Assembly (NCBI GenBank): GCA_902727855.1
Contig: CACVAS010000107.1
Location: forward strand, 62,001-126,000
Direction: 5' to 3'
From: an uncultured Sulfurovum sp.
GTDB lineage: Bacteria; Campylobacterota; Campylobacteria; Campylobacterales; Sulfurovaceae
Length of the DNA: 64,000 nucleotides
Shown here: piece by piece, positions 32,695 through 41,503 of the stretch
How positions within the stretch are numbered: position 1 is the stretch's first letter
Layout: every line of letters starts with the position of its first letter
Translations under genes and position numbers: made by a program
The notes under the pieces: generated by a model
The model's database searches: none
Seen by the model: only the letters and a program-made list of their open reading frames with translations
What the model was told of the DNA's origin: nothing

Positions 32695-35600
32695 ATGTAC
32701 CAAAGTAATATATACCAATATTTAGAAGAATTATCCCTTCGAGACCCTTCGACACCCTTCGACTCAGGGAACACTCAGGGAACGGCGGCTGAGCTTGCCG
32801 AAACCACACTACTCATTTGTAAAGACGATAAAGAAGCTGTCCAAATACGAGATGTAGCTAACTTACTTGAGTTTGACACATTTGTATTACCTGATTTACG
32901 TGTATCTTTGGGAGAAGACTTACGTCCTTACGATGAAGACATACAACTTTTTTTAATTACTTTAGCAAGTTACTATGAGAGTAAAAATAAAAAAATACTT
33001 ATTTCTCCTTTACGTACACTTCTTATACCTTTTCCAAGGCAAGAGTACTTCTCTAAAGAGACTATCGAGTTTGGAGATACTTTACAGTTAGAAAATTTTA
33101 AAGATAAGCTTTATTGTTGGGGGTATCATTTTACTGATATTGCTAGTACACAAGGAGAGGTGTCATTCCGTGGAGATATTATAGATATCTTCCCTATTGA
33201 TGCAGATAAACCGTACCGTATCTCTTTGTTTGATGAAGAGATAGAGGCAATACAGCATTATGATGCAAATACACAAAAACGTCTTCTTGATGAGTTAGAG
33301 TCATTCACTTTCTCTCCAGCATTTTTAGCACTTGAAAATGATACATTAGAAGCATTAAAAGATAGATGTGTATTGAGCCCATACGACTCTTTTGTCAAAG
33401 ATGTTGATTCTTTAGGGCTTTGGCACTTGGATGATTTAGCGCAGAGTGCATTAGAACAGTTTACAGGTGTATGGGCATCAAACTTGGATGATGAATTAAA
33501 AGAACTTTATGATCTTACTGAACCACTCGTACCACGCAAGTTATTTTTACTACCTGCCATACCTGAGGGTTCAAAATATCGTGATTTAGTAGCTGTGAAT
33601 CACAATAAACTATTAGAATCACATAAAGACAAAAATATTACCATACTTGCAAAGAATGAGAGTATCGTTAGAGGTTCTGAACTTGATAGTTTTACGAATC
33701 TAACATTTGTCTATCAAGAAGGTATTGTTAATATTGTAGGTTCAGATAAACTTATCCTTTCACTCAACAAACCTTTTAAACGTAAAAAAGTTAAAAAATC
33801 GACTATGATACTCGATGAGTTAAAAGTCGGTGACTATGTGGTACATGAAAATCACGGAGTAGGGATTTTTAAAGGGATTGAAAAAAGAGAAATCCTTGGG
33901 GCAAATTCAGAGTTTGTTGTCATGCATTATCAAAATGAAGATGCTCTGTTGATTCCTGTTTCAAGTTTAGAAGTGATTGATCGTTATGTCGCTGAAGGTG
34001 GTGCATTACCAGTACTTGATCGTATGGGGAAAGCTAGCTTTAAAAAGCTCAAAAGTAAGGTAAAAGAGAAATTATTTGCAATAGCCTCACAGATCATTAA
34101 CTTATCTGCCCAACGTCATTTGAAAAAAGGTATTAAACTTAAAAATAACATGGAAGAACATGCCATTTTTATGTCAGAAGCTGGTTTTGTACATACAGAA
34201 GATCAAGAGAGAGCTATTAGAGATATGATGGATGACATGAGCTCTGGTAGAATGATGGATAGACTTCTGAGTGCCGATGTAGGATTTGGAAAAACAGAAG
34301 TAGCAATGAATGGTATGTTTATGGCGGTTAAAAGTGGGTATCAAGCTATGATGATTGCACCTACAACATTACTTTCATCGCAGCACTTTAAAAGTTTAAA
34401 AGAACGTTTTTATGACCATGGGATAAAAGTGGCAAAACTAGACAGGTTCTCTACAGCAAAAGAGAAAAAAAATGTACTTAAAGCGTTGGAAGAGGGTACT
34501 CTTGATGTTGTAGTAGGTACACATGCACTTTTGAAAGCAAAATTTAAAAATCTAGCATTAGTGATTATTGATGAAGAGCATAAATTTGGAGTCAAGCAAA
34601 AGGAAGCACTGAAAGAAATAGCTATAGATGTACATCTGTTTTCGATGTCAGCTACCCCTATACCACGTTCACTTAATCTTGCTATGTCAGAGGTAAAAAG
34701 TTTTTCTGAAATTCTTACACCTCCTACTGAGCGTCAAGGTGTCAGAACATTTGTAAAGTCCTATGATGATAAAGTGATTAAAGAAGCTATCATGCGTGAA
34801 ATGCGTAGAGGTGGACAGATATTTTATGTTTTTAACTCTATTGCAGGTATAGAAGCTAAGAAAAAGACACTGCTTACCATACTTCCAAAACTTCGTATAG
34901 CAGTGTTACATTCTAAAATATCGGCAAAAGAGACAGAAGATGAGATGATGCTTTTTGAAGATGGAGAGTATGATGTCCTGCTCTCTACATCTATTGTAGA
35001 GTCAGGTATACATATGCCTCATGCCAATACAATGATTGTTGATGGAGCAGATAATTTTGGTATAGCAGACTTACATCAACTAAGAGGAAGAGTAGGTCGT
35101 GGTGGGAAAGAAGGTTACTGTTATTTTATGGTATCAGATAAAGATCGCCTTACAGAAAATGCAAAGCGTCGACTCTTGGCCTTAGAGTCTCATTCAGATT
35201 TAGGTTCAGGGGCTGTTTTGGCTTTTCATGACCTTGAGATTCGTGGTGGTGGTAACATTATAGGAGAAGCACAGTCTGGACATATTAAGCAAATTGGGTA
35301 CACACTCTATTTACGTATGTTAGAAGATGCTATCAAAGAGCTTTCAGGTCAAGAAAAAGAGGTGACGCATCATATTGATATGAAGCTTTCTGTAGACGCT
35401 TATTTAAATGAAGAGCTGATTGAAGAAGATAGACTAAGACTAGAGTTGTACCGAAGATTGTCACAATGTGAAACAACAGAAGAAGTGCATGCTATTGAAA
35501 TAGAAATAGCTGACAGGTTCGGTAAACTAGACACAATTACTACACAATTTTTAGATATTATAATTATGAAAATATTGGCTAGAAACAAAAATATTTGTAA

Positions 35601-35733
35601 AATTTCTTCTTATGGAGAAAATGTATATATAGAATACAAAGATAAAGAACAAGATAGAGTCATCTTAAAATCACCTAGTAAGGATGATGACGATATTATT
35701 GTTACAGCAATGTTGTTTTTGAAAAAAAATTAA
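32695..35733 (+). CDS. mfd: transcription-repair coupling factor
   Basis: This 1012-residue DNA translocase removes RNA polymerase stalled at lesions and recruits UvrA. It is shorter than the 1148-residue E. coli protein, as in other Campylobacterota. The polymerase-interacting domain has VGDYVVHENHGVGIFKGIEK (about 376-395). The helicase motor has Walker A GFGKTEVAMN, DEEH box (IIDEEHKFG), SATPIPRSLNLAMS and LRGRVGRGG. C-terminal TRCF domain follows. Residues about 14-37 derive from a palindromic element inserted in frame near the N-terminus; relatives start MYQSNIY and go directly to LLICKDDKEA-like sequence. Confidence 0.95.
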   Translation: MYQSNIYQYLEELSLRDPSTPFDSGNTQGTAAELAETTLLICKDDKEAVQIRDVANLLEFDTFVLPDLRVSLGEDLRPYDEDIQLFLITLASYYESKNKKILISPLRTLLIPFPRQEYFSKETIEFGDTLQLENFKDKLYCWGYHFTDIASTQGEVSFRGDIIDIFPIDADKPYRISLFDEEIEAIQHYDANTQKRLLDELESFTFSPAFLALENDTLEALKDRCVLSPYDSFVKDVDSLGLWHLDDLAQSALEQFTGVWASNLDDELKELYDLTEPLVPRKLFLLPAIPEGSKYRDLVAVNHNKLLESHKDKNITILAKNESIVRGSELDSFTNLTFVYQEGIVNIVGSDKLILSLNKPFKRKKVKKSTMILDELKVGDYVVHENHGVGIFKGIEKREILGANSEFVVMHYQNEDALLIPVSSLEVIDRYVAEGGALPVLDRMGKASFKKLKSKVKEKLFAIASQIINLSAQRHLKKGIKLKNNMEEHAIFMSEAGFVHTEDQERAIRDMMDDMSSGRMMDRLLSADVGFGKTEVAMNGMFMAVKSGYQAMMIAPTTLLSSQHFKSLKERFYDHGIKVAKLDRFSTAKEKKNVLKALEEGTLDVVVGTHALLKAKFKNLALVIIDEEHKFGVKQKEALKEIAIDVHLFSMSATPIPRSLNLAMSEVKSFSEILTPPTERQGVRTFVKSYDDKVIKEAIMREMRRGGQIFYVFNSIAGIEAKKKTLLTILPKLRIAVLHSKISAKETEDEMMLFEDGEYDVLLSTSIVESGIHMPHANTMIVDGADNFGIADLHQLRGRVGRGGKEGYCYFMVSDKDRLTENAKRRLLALESHSDLGSGAVLAFHDLEIRGGGNIIGEAQSGHIKQIGYTLYLRMLEDAIKELSGQEKEVTHHIDMKLSVDAYLNEELIEEDRLRLELYRRLSQCETTEEVHAIEIEIADRFGKLDTITTQFLDIIIMKILARNKNICKISSYGENVYIEYKDKEQDRVILKSPSKDDDDIIVTAMLFLKKN
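32736..32802. repeat. palindromic element in mfd with a tandem decamer expansion
   Basis: Three near-copies of the decamer CCCTTCGAGA (32736-32745, 32746-32755, 32756-32765) are followed by two tandem copies around CAGGGAAC. The right arm CTGAGCTTGCCGAAA is at 32789-32803. The left arm of the palindrome appears to have expanded by slippage while keeping the frame open. Confidence 0.7.
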
Positions 35734-35796
35734 TATTTTTAGAATTTATTCTATATTTTCTTATCATATTATTGTTACGAATTGTATATTATTTAT

Positions 35797-35866
35797 ACAA
35801 AGCCAAACTTATCGCGAGGTAAGGACGGAAAGCTATGGGTCTTTTTTGAAAAGACAGCCAGGTCAC
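35797..35866 (+). promoter_or_regulatory. c-di-GMP-I (GEMM) riboswitch
   Basis: The 160-base leader before the repeat-protein gene contains the GEMM-I layout. AAGCCAAACTTATC is followed by a GCGA tetraloop (GNRA) and GGTAAG, then the hallmark GGACGGAAAGC (consensus GGACGCAAAGC). GGGTC follows, with a second hairpin (TCTTTTTTGAAAAGA), and then AGCCAGGTCAC, the conserved closing strand. The P2 stem CTTATC/GGTAAG pairs fully. The element ends 27 bases before the ATG at 35894, so control of translation or of readthrough is plausible. I see no intrinsic terminator between them. Confidence 0.88.
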
Positions 35867-35893
35867 TTTAAATTTACACATGGAGTAAATATC

Positions 35894-38800
35894 ATGAAAA
35901 CAACACAAAACTATATAGCCAGGATTCTTTTGGTTATTTCAACATTTTTTCTTTTAACGAGCATCACGTATGCAACGACTTGTTCCTCTGGCTATACCTA
36001 CAAGGATATAAGTTCCTATACTAGCGGAGCGAGTACTAGTTCTAACCTTGTTGTTGATACAGGTATTGTACTACTTCCTAAAGAGAGTATAGACTTACAA
36101 GATGTAGAGACATATGAGAGTCATACAACTGTACAACCGCATGAACGTTACAAAGCAGTACTACAAAACGCAGGAGAGACTGCATATACTACAGATATTG
36201 ATAATAGTAATCCCGGTTCAGTACTAACGGATTTAGGGACACTCGATAATACTTCTGGATCAAATAGTGCTCTTACATTTAGACACTATGCGGCAGATCA
36301 TGATACGTTAAGCGATCCTGATATCTATAACTCTGTTACACTAGAAGGTTTTTGTTATAAAATAACACCTGCAACATGTGATACAGGGTACACCTTTTTA
36401 GAATTAGATATCTATTCTTCTGGTGAGAATAACGGTGGTTCTAATCTTGTCCAAGATATCGATCTTATATTTGATGCTACAGCAGAATCTATAGATTTTA
36501 AAGATGTATGGACTTTTAATGTAGATACATCTGATCAAGAGCATGAACAGTTTTTAATTGAAGCCTATACGACATCTTCAGGTACATCAACAGGAACTAC
36601 AAGCTACACAATAGATGTTAATAATTCCATGGCTAATAACAATCAATTTAGTGATGTTGGTTCATTAAATATTGACAGTACAATGAGTCTTAGGGCACGG
36701 CACTATGCAAAGGATAACCCTGTTTCTGGAACAAATTCTGTGAGCTTAAAAGGACTTTGTTATAAAATAATGTCTAATAGTGCACCAACAGCCGTACCAG
36801 ATACAAAAACAACACCAGAAGACACACCAACAACCATTACTGTTTTAGGCAATGATACAGATCCTGATGGCGATACACTGAGTGTCACCACTCTCACGCA
36901 ACCAAGTCATGGTACAGCAGTGAAAAATGCCAATGGCACAATTACCTATACACCAGATGCAAACTACAATGGTACGGATGTCTTTACGTATAGTATTACA
37001 GATGGCAATGGTGAAACAGATACAACAACGGTCACAGTGACCGTGACACCAGTGAACGATGCACCAGTAGCAGTAGATGATACGACTACAACCCAAGAAG
37101 ATCAACCCGTGAATATTCCAGTGGTATCGAATGATACCGATGTGGATGGAGATATACTTACTGTGAAACCAGGTTCACTTACAACACCAGCAAATGGTAC
37201 AGTATCGATTAACCCAGATGGTACAGTGAAATATACACCAGATGCAAACTTTAATGGTACAGATACCTTTGAGTATACAGTGCAAGATGGTAATGGCGGA
37301 GAAGATACAGCGACAGTGACTGTAACAGTACTGGATACACCAGATGTACCAGTAGCCAATGATGATAGCTTTACATTGAATGAAGATACGACAAAAAATG
37401 GTACATTGATTACCAATGATATACCAAGTACAGATGGTGGCAATGTATGGTCAAAAGTGAGTGATCCAAGTAATGGAACAGTCACAGTGAATGCAGCAGG
37501 GACATTTAGTTATGTACCTAATGCTAATTTTAATGGACTAGATAGCTTTACATATAAAATCAGAGATGCTGATGGTGATGAGAGTGAAGCTACAGTGATA
37601 CTTGATGTAAAGTCAGTGAATGATGCACCAGTAGCAGTAGATGATACGACTACAACCCAAGAAGATCAACCCGTGAATATTCCAGTGGTATCGAATGATA
37701 CCGATGTGGATGGAGATATACTTACTGTGAAACCAGGTTCACTTACAACACCAGCAAATGGTACAGTATCGATTAACCCAGATGGTACAGTGAAATATAC
37801 ACCAGATGCAAACTTTAATGGTACAGATACCTTTGAGTATACAGTGCAAGATGGTAATGGCGGAGAAGATACAGCGACAGTGACTGTGACAGTCGGTAGT
37901 GTAAATGATAGAGTTATTGCAGTGGATGATTATGAAACAACAGACGAGGAAGTAGCAGTTGACATCAATGTTTCAAACAATGATATTGATGATGATGGAG
38001 ATGCACTTACTGTAGATTCCTTTACACAACCAAATAATGGTACAGTGACTCAAAATACAGACGGTACATTAAAATATACACCAGATGCTAATTTTGATGG
38101 TGTAGACTTTTTTACCTATGTGATTACTGATGGTAGCACCAATGATAGTGCTTTTGTTGTTATCACAGTAAATGATACAAATAAACAGCCTATTGCTATG
38201 GATGACGATAAAACAACACCGGAAGATACACCTACAACTATTACAGTTTTAGGAAATGATACTGATCCTGAAGGCGATACACTGACAGTAAAACCAGGTT
38301 CACTGACAACACCAGCAAATGGTACCGTAGTGATTAACCCAGATGGTACAGTGAAGTATACACCAGATGCAAACTTTAATGGAACAGATACCTTTGAGTA
38401 TACAGTGCAAGATGGCAACGGTGGAGAAGATACAGCAACAGTGACCGTGACTGTTACACCTGTCAATGATGCACCAGTTGCAGTAGATGATAATGAAAGT
38501 ACACCTGAAGATACCCCAATTGATATTAATGTAACTATGAATGATATAGATGTTGATGGTGACATACTTATAGTAGATGTATTTACTCAACCTAATAATG
38601 GTGTAGTGACTCAAAATGCAGATGGTACTTTGAAGTATACACCAGATGCAAATTTTAATGGTATTGATATCTTTGAATATACAGTGACAGATGGTGTATT
38701 AACAGATACTGCAACCGTAACCGTAACAGTAGTACCAGTCAATGATGCACCAATTGCCGTGGATGACACTAATGAAACAGATAGAAATACATCTATAACA

Positions 38801-39481
38801 CTAGGTCTTGAAGATATAGTGCTTAGCAATGATAGTGATGTAGATGGTGATACTTTAAGTATAGTATCTGTATCAAACGAGGTCAATGGTACAGTGATTT
38901 TAAATGGTGATGGCACAGTAACATTTGCACCAGATGTTAACTATACAGGAACAGGTCAATTTGACTATACAATATCAGACGGAAATGGAGGATTCGATAC
39001 TGCAACAGTGGTTATTACGATTAATGAAACAGTATTCCCACCAGATTACAGACCAATCTTAACAGTATATGGCGGGATTGTCGCAGGTGAAGGTGAACAT
39101 ATAATCTCATTTGATATTTTAATTAGAGACTTGATAGACAATGGTCAATATGATCAGAGTAATCCACTGGTTGTGAGAGTTCCCAAAAATGATGCTATTT
39201 CATTGGTATATGATAGTACGATGACATCATTTAAAGGCCAGTTTGTAGAAAATTATTTATGGCAGTTTGACGATAGTGATCCTTTTGATTACGTATTCAC
39301 ATTTACTGGCATAAATGATCACTTGAGTAGAACTCGTTTTGCAATTGAAGGTACCTTCGCAGTTGAAGTAGGAGAAATTGGTAAGTTTATTTTAGAAGCA
39401 ACGATTAAAGCAGGTACAGGTGGAGATAGTAATATTGACAACAATAGTGATAGAGATACAATTGAGAAACGTTTAAATTAA
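35894..39481 (+). CDS. large exported tandem-repeat surface protein 1 (cadherin/Ig-like 'tandem-95' repeats)
   Basis: This 1195-residue protein has a signal peptide ending ITYA. Two copies of an N-terminal module follow (about 27-155 and 160-300; each starts with a Cys-x-x-GY segment and ends GFCYKI or GLCYKI). Eight tandem repeats of about 95 residues come next (roughly 310-1040), each with DDT.TT.ED, LsNDtDvDGDtL and YTPdanfnGtDtFeYtv..G. A C-terminal domain of about 145 residues (starting LTVYGGIV, ending NSDRDTIEKRL) is shared with the next gene. Asp-rich repeats suggest calcium binding. The ATG at 35894 has GGAG; an upstream TTG lies inside the riboswitch and is rejected. Confidence 0.88.
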   Translation: MKTTQNYIARILLVISTFFLLTSITYATTCSSGYTYKDISSYTSGASTSSNLVVDTGIVLLPKESIDLQDVETYESHTTVQPHERYKAVLQNAGETAYTTDIDNSNPGSVLTDLGTLDNTSGSNSALTFRHYAADHDTLSDPDIYNSVTLEGFCYKITPATCDTGYTFLELDIYSSGENNGGSNLVQDIDLIFDATAESIDFKDVWTFNVDTSDQEHEQFLIEAYTTSSGTSTGTTSYTIDVNNSMANNNQFSDVGSLNIDSTMSLRARHYAKDNPVSGTNSVSLKGLCYKIMSNSAPTAVPDTKTTPEDTPTTITVLGNDTDPDGDTLSVTTLTQPSHGTAVKNANGTITYTPDANYNGTDVFTYSITDGNGETDTTTVTVTVTPVNDAPVAVDDTTTTQEDQPVNIPVVSNDTDVDGDILTVKPGSLTTPANGTVSINPDGTVKYTPDANFNGTDTFEYTVQDGNGGEDTATVTVTVLDTPDVPVANDDSFTLNEDTTKNGTLITNDIPSTDGGNVWSKVSDPSNGTVTVNAAGTFSYVPNANFNGLDSFTYKIRDADGDESEATVILDVKSVNDAPVAVDDTTTTQEDQPVNIPVVSNDTDVDGDILTVKPGSLTTPANGTVSINPDGTVKYTPDANFNGTDTFEYTVQDGNGGEDTATVTVTVGSVNDRVIAVDDYETTDEEVAVDINVSNNDIDDDGDALTVDSFTQPNNGTVTQNTDGTLKYTPDANFDGVDFFTYVITDGSTNDSAFVVITVNDTNKQPIAMDDDKTTPEDTPTTITVLGNDTDPEGDTLTVKPGSLTTPANGTVVINPDGTVKYTPDANFNGTDTFEYTVQDGNGGEDTATVTVTVTPVNDAPVAVDDNESTPEDTPIDINVTMNDIDVDGDILIVDVFTQPNNGVVTQNADGTLKYTPDANFNGIDIFEYTVTDGVLTDTATVTVTVVPVNDAPIAVDDTNETDRNTSITLGLEDIVLSNDSDVDGDTLSIVSVSNEVNGTVILNGDGTVTFAPDVNYTGTGQFDYTISDGNGGFDTATVVITINETVFPPDYRPILTVYGGIVAGEGEHIISFDILIRDLIDNGQYDQSNPLVVRVPKNDAISLVYDSTMTSFKGQFVENYLWQFDDSDPFDYVFTFTGINDHLSRTRFAIEGTFAVEVGEIGKFILEATIKAGTGGDSNIDNNSDRDTIEKRLN
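37058..37323 (+). repeat. 266-bp direct repeat, copy 1 (within surface protein 1)
   Basis: Identical by eye over 266 bases to 37622-37887, and encodes one complete tandem-95 unit (third-position bases included). The spacing is 564 bases. A diverged third copy of its second half lies at about 38284-38460. Confidence 0.85.
37622..37887 (+). repeat. 266-bp direct repeat, copy 2 (within surface protein 1)
   Basis: Second copy of 37058-37323. Unequal crossing-over between the two would delete or add 188 residues in frame. Confidence 0.85.
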
Positions 39482-39535
39482 AAAAGGAGATTAATTTCAA
39501 TTCATGAGTGTAAAATGGGTGTTTAGGTAAAGCTG

Positions 39536-39561
39536 GTAACTTGACTTTTAAGTCAAGTTAC
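39536..39561 (+). terminator. hairpin between surface proteins 1 and 2
   Basis: GTAACTTGACTT pairs with AAGTCAAGTTAC (39536-39547 with 39550-39561), an 11-12-bp perfect stem in the 113-base gap. No T run follows. It may end or process the first transcript. Confidence 0.55.
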
Positions 39562-39594
39562 TAAATCATAATCATATCTTAGGAAGTATAAAAA

Positions 39595-41454
39595 ATGCAC
39601 AAAATAAAAAGAACTATTCAAACGTACATTATCATGATGTTAATGACATTAGGCACACTCTATGCAGCACCACTCATGTCATTAGCTCAACCTGCTATCG
39701 AACCATCACCACTTGATGCTGTTGAAAATGCAGGAGAAGGAAATGTATCATTTCTAATTAGTGAAAGAAATAATGTAGTAGTTGATGGAATCAACAGATT
39801 TAAAGTAACAGTTACACTGGGAAAAGTAGATTTAAAAAATGCTGATATAGCTGGCGTAAAAGTTTTAGATGCAAGAAATAGCAATGCCGATGTTACAAAT
39901 AAGTTTGATGTAGACTACTTAAATGCACCTGATTATATTGTACGTATTCAACAAAAGGCTTCAGAAGATCTACCAGGTGATATGAGATATCTTGTTGTAA
40001 TTCCAATTACTGTTAGAGTCAATACACCTGTAACAAATCCAGGTAACGGATTTTTAGTAAATATGAGTTCAGAAGGTGATGCGATAGCAGATGGTGATTC
40101 CAGTGACTATACATTTACTAGATCAGCGATTGTCGCTACTAATGATATAGGTACCACCCTAATAGGAAATGTTGGAGGTTTAAGTTTGGCAGATGTTACA
40201 AGCAATGACACTTTAAATGGAACGGCTGTTACATTAGGTACAGATACTACGATTACTAATGTAACTAATACCACACCATTGGTTGTTAATACAATAACAG
40301 GACAGGTGACTGTACCAGCCGGTACACAAACAGGTATCTATACAGAAACATATACACTATGTGAAATGACAGATAATACAAACTGTGATGACGCAACAGT
40401 GACTGTTACAGTTACAGAGGCAGAAATTATTGCAAATGATGATACCAATGCATCAGTATCTAGTGAAGGTGGTATTGTTATACCTGAGGTTACACTGAAT
40501 GACACACTATCAGGTGTAGCATTTACATTAGGTACAGATGTCAATATCACTAATGTTACAGATAATACGCCTTATTTAACGATTAATCCTATTCGAGGCG
40601 AGGCTACAGTCCCTGCTGATACTCCAGCGGGTACCTATGTAGAAACATATACTATATGTGAAAACTTAAACCCTGCAAATTGTACAACAGCCGATGTGAA
40701 CGTGACTGTACTGGCAAGTGAGATTATTGCAAATGATGATACTTCTACACCTATATTAGGCATCACAGGTGGTATAGCAATTACAGATATAACAGATAAT
40801 GATACTTTAGGAGCTGTTTTAGTCAATCTAGGAGGTGATGTAAATATTACGAATGTAACTAATACTACACCATTGGTTGTGAACACAACAACAGGCCAAG
40901 TAAGTGTACTAGCAGCTACCCCGTCTGGAACATACACAGAAACGTATACACTTTGTGAAAAGTTAAATCCAACAAATTGTGATACAGCTACTATAACAGT
41001 TGAAGTTGTAGCAAATCCAGATTATAAACCAACACTTACAGTATACGGTGGAATAGTCTATGGAGAAGGTGTTCATGAGTTCTCTTTTGACACATTAGTA
41101 AGAAATCTAATACCAAATACGCCACACAATGTATCTAATCCATTACAAATAAGAATTCCTAGAAATACAGCTATTTCTTTAAATTTTGATGTTACAATGA
41201 CAACGTTTAAGGGCGAAACGGTTAACAATAGCTTATGGAGCTTTGACGATAGTGATTCTTTTGACTACATAATTACCTATATAGGAAGTGATACACCTAT
41301 AGATAGATTACGTTTTGCATTTACGGGTACATTTAGTGTTGAAGAAGGAGAAGTTGGAAAGTTTATCTTAGAAACTACAATTAAAGCAAATACAGGTGGC
41401 GATAGCAATATCGACAATAACAGTGATAGAGACACACTTCAAAAGCGTCTCTAA
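39595..41454 (+). CDS. exported tandem-repeat surface protein 2
   Basis: This 619-residue protein combines parts of its neighbours. A signal peptide (ending LYAAP) and an N-terminal domain of about 180 residues (A domain) are almost the same as in surface protein 3. Three repeats of about 95 residues follow (about 183-480), of a different kind: each has a NDTL segment, a V..TPLVVNT..G.V.VPA-like strand and a TYTLCE...NCDtA-type Cys pair. The C-terminal 145 residues (LTVYGGIVYGEG to NSDRDTLQKRL) match surface protein 1. RBS is AGGAAG. No known enzyme motif; adhesion or matrix role is inferred. Confidence 0.82.
   Translation: MHKIKRTIQTYIIMMLMTLGTLYAAPLMSLAQPAIEPSPLDAVENAGEGNVSFLISERNNVVVDGINRFKVTVTLGKVDLKNADIAGVKVLDARNSNADVTNKFDVDYLNAPDYIVRIQQKASEDLPGDMRYLVVIPITVRVNTPVTNPGNGFLVNMSSEGDAIADGDSSDYTFTRSAIVATNDIGTTLIGNVGGLSLADVTSNDTLNGTAVTLGTDTTITNVTNTTPLVVNTITGQVTVPAGTQTGIYTETYTLCEMTDNTNCDDATVTVTVTEAEIIANDDTNASVSSEGGIVIPEVTLNDTLSGVAFTLGTDVNITNVTDNTPYLTINPIRGEATVPADTPAGTYVETYTICENLNPANCTTADVNVTVLASEIIANDDTSTPILGITGGIAITDITDNDTLGAVLVNLGGDVNITNVTNTTPLVVNTTTGQVSVLAATPSGTYTETYTLCEKLNPTNCDTATITVEVVANPDYKPTLTVYGGIVYGEGVHEFSFDTLVRNLIPNTPHNVSNPLQIRIPRNTAISLNFDVTMTTFKGETVNNSLWSFDDSDSFDYIITYIGSDTPIDRLRFAFTGTFSVEEGEVGKFILETTIKANTGGDSNIDNNSDRDTLQKRL
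39924..40082 (+). repeat. 159-bp identical tract, copy 1 (A domain of surface protein 2)
   Basis: Identical by eye to 41833-41991 in surface protein 3, including silent positions. The rest of the A domain differs between the two genes. Confidence 0.85.
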
Positions 41455-41503
41455 AAAAGTAATAAGTAAAAAAGAGTAATAACTAAAAAGAAAAGGATAG
41501 AAA

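Noticed and set aside
32736..32802. A CRISPR-like or tandem repeat array
   Set aside because: Units are 10 bases without spacers and lie in a coding region; it is an expanded palindromic arm.
35846..35893. An upstream TTG that would add 16 residues to surface protein 1
   Set aside because: It lies within the P3 region of the riboswitch, gives a basic non-signal N-terminus, and the ATG at 35894 has GGAG and starts a proper signal peptide.
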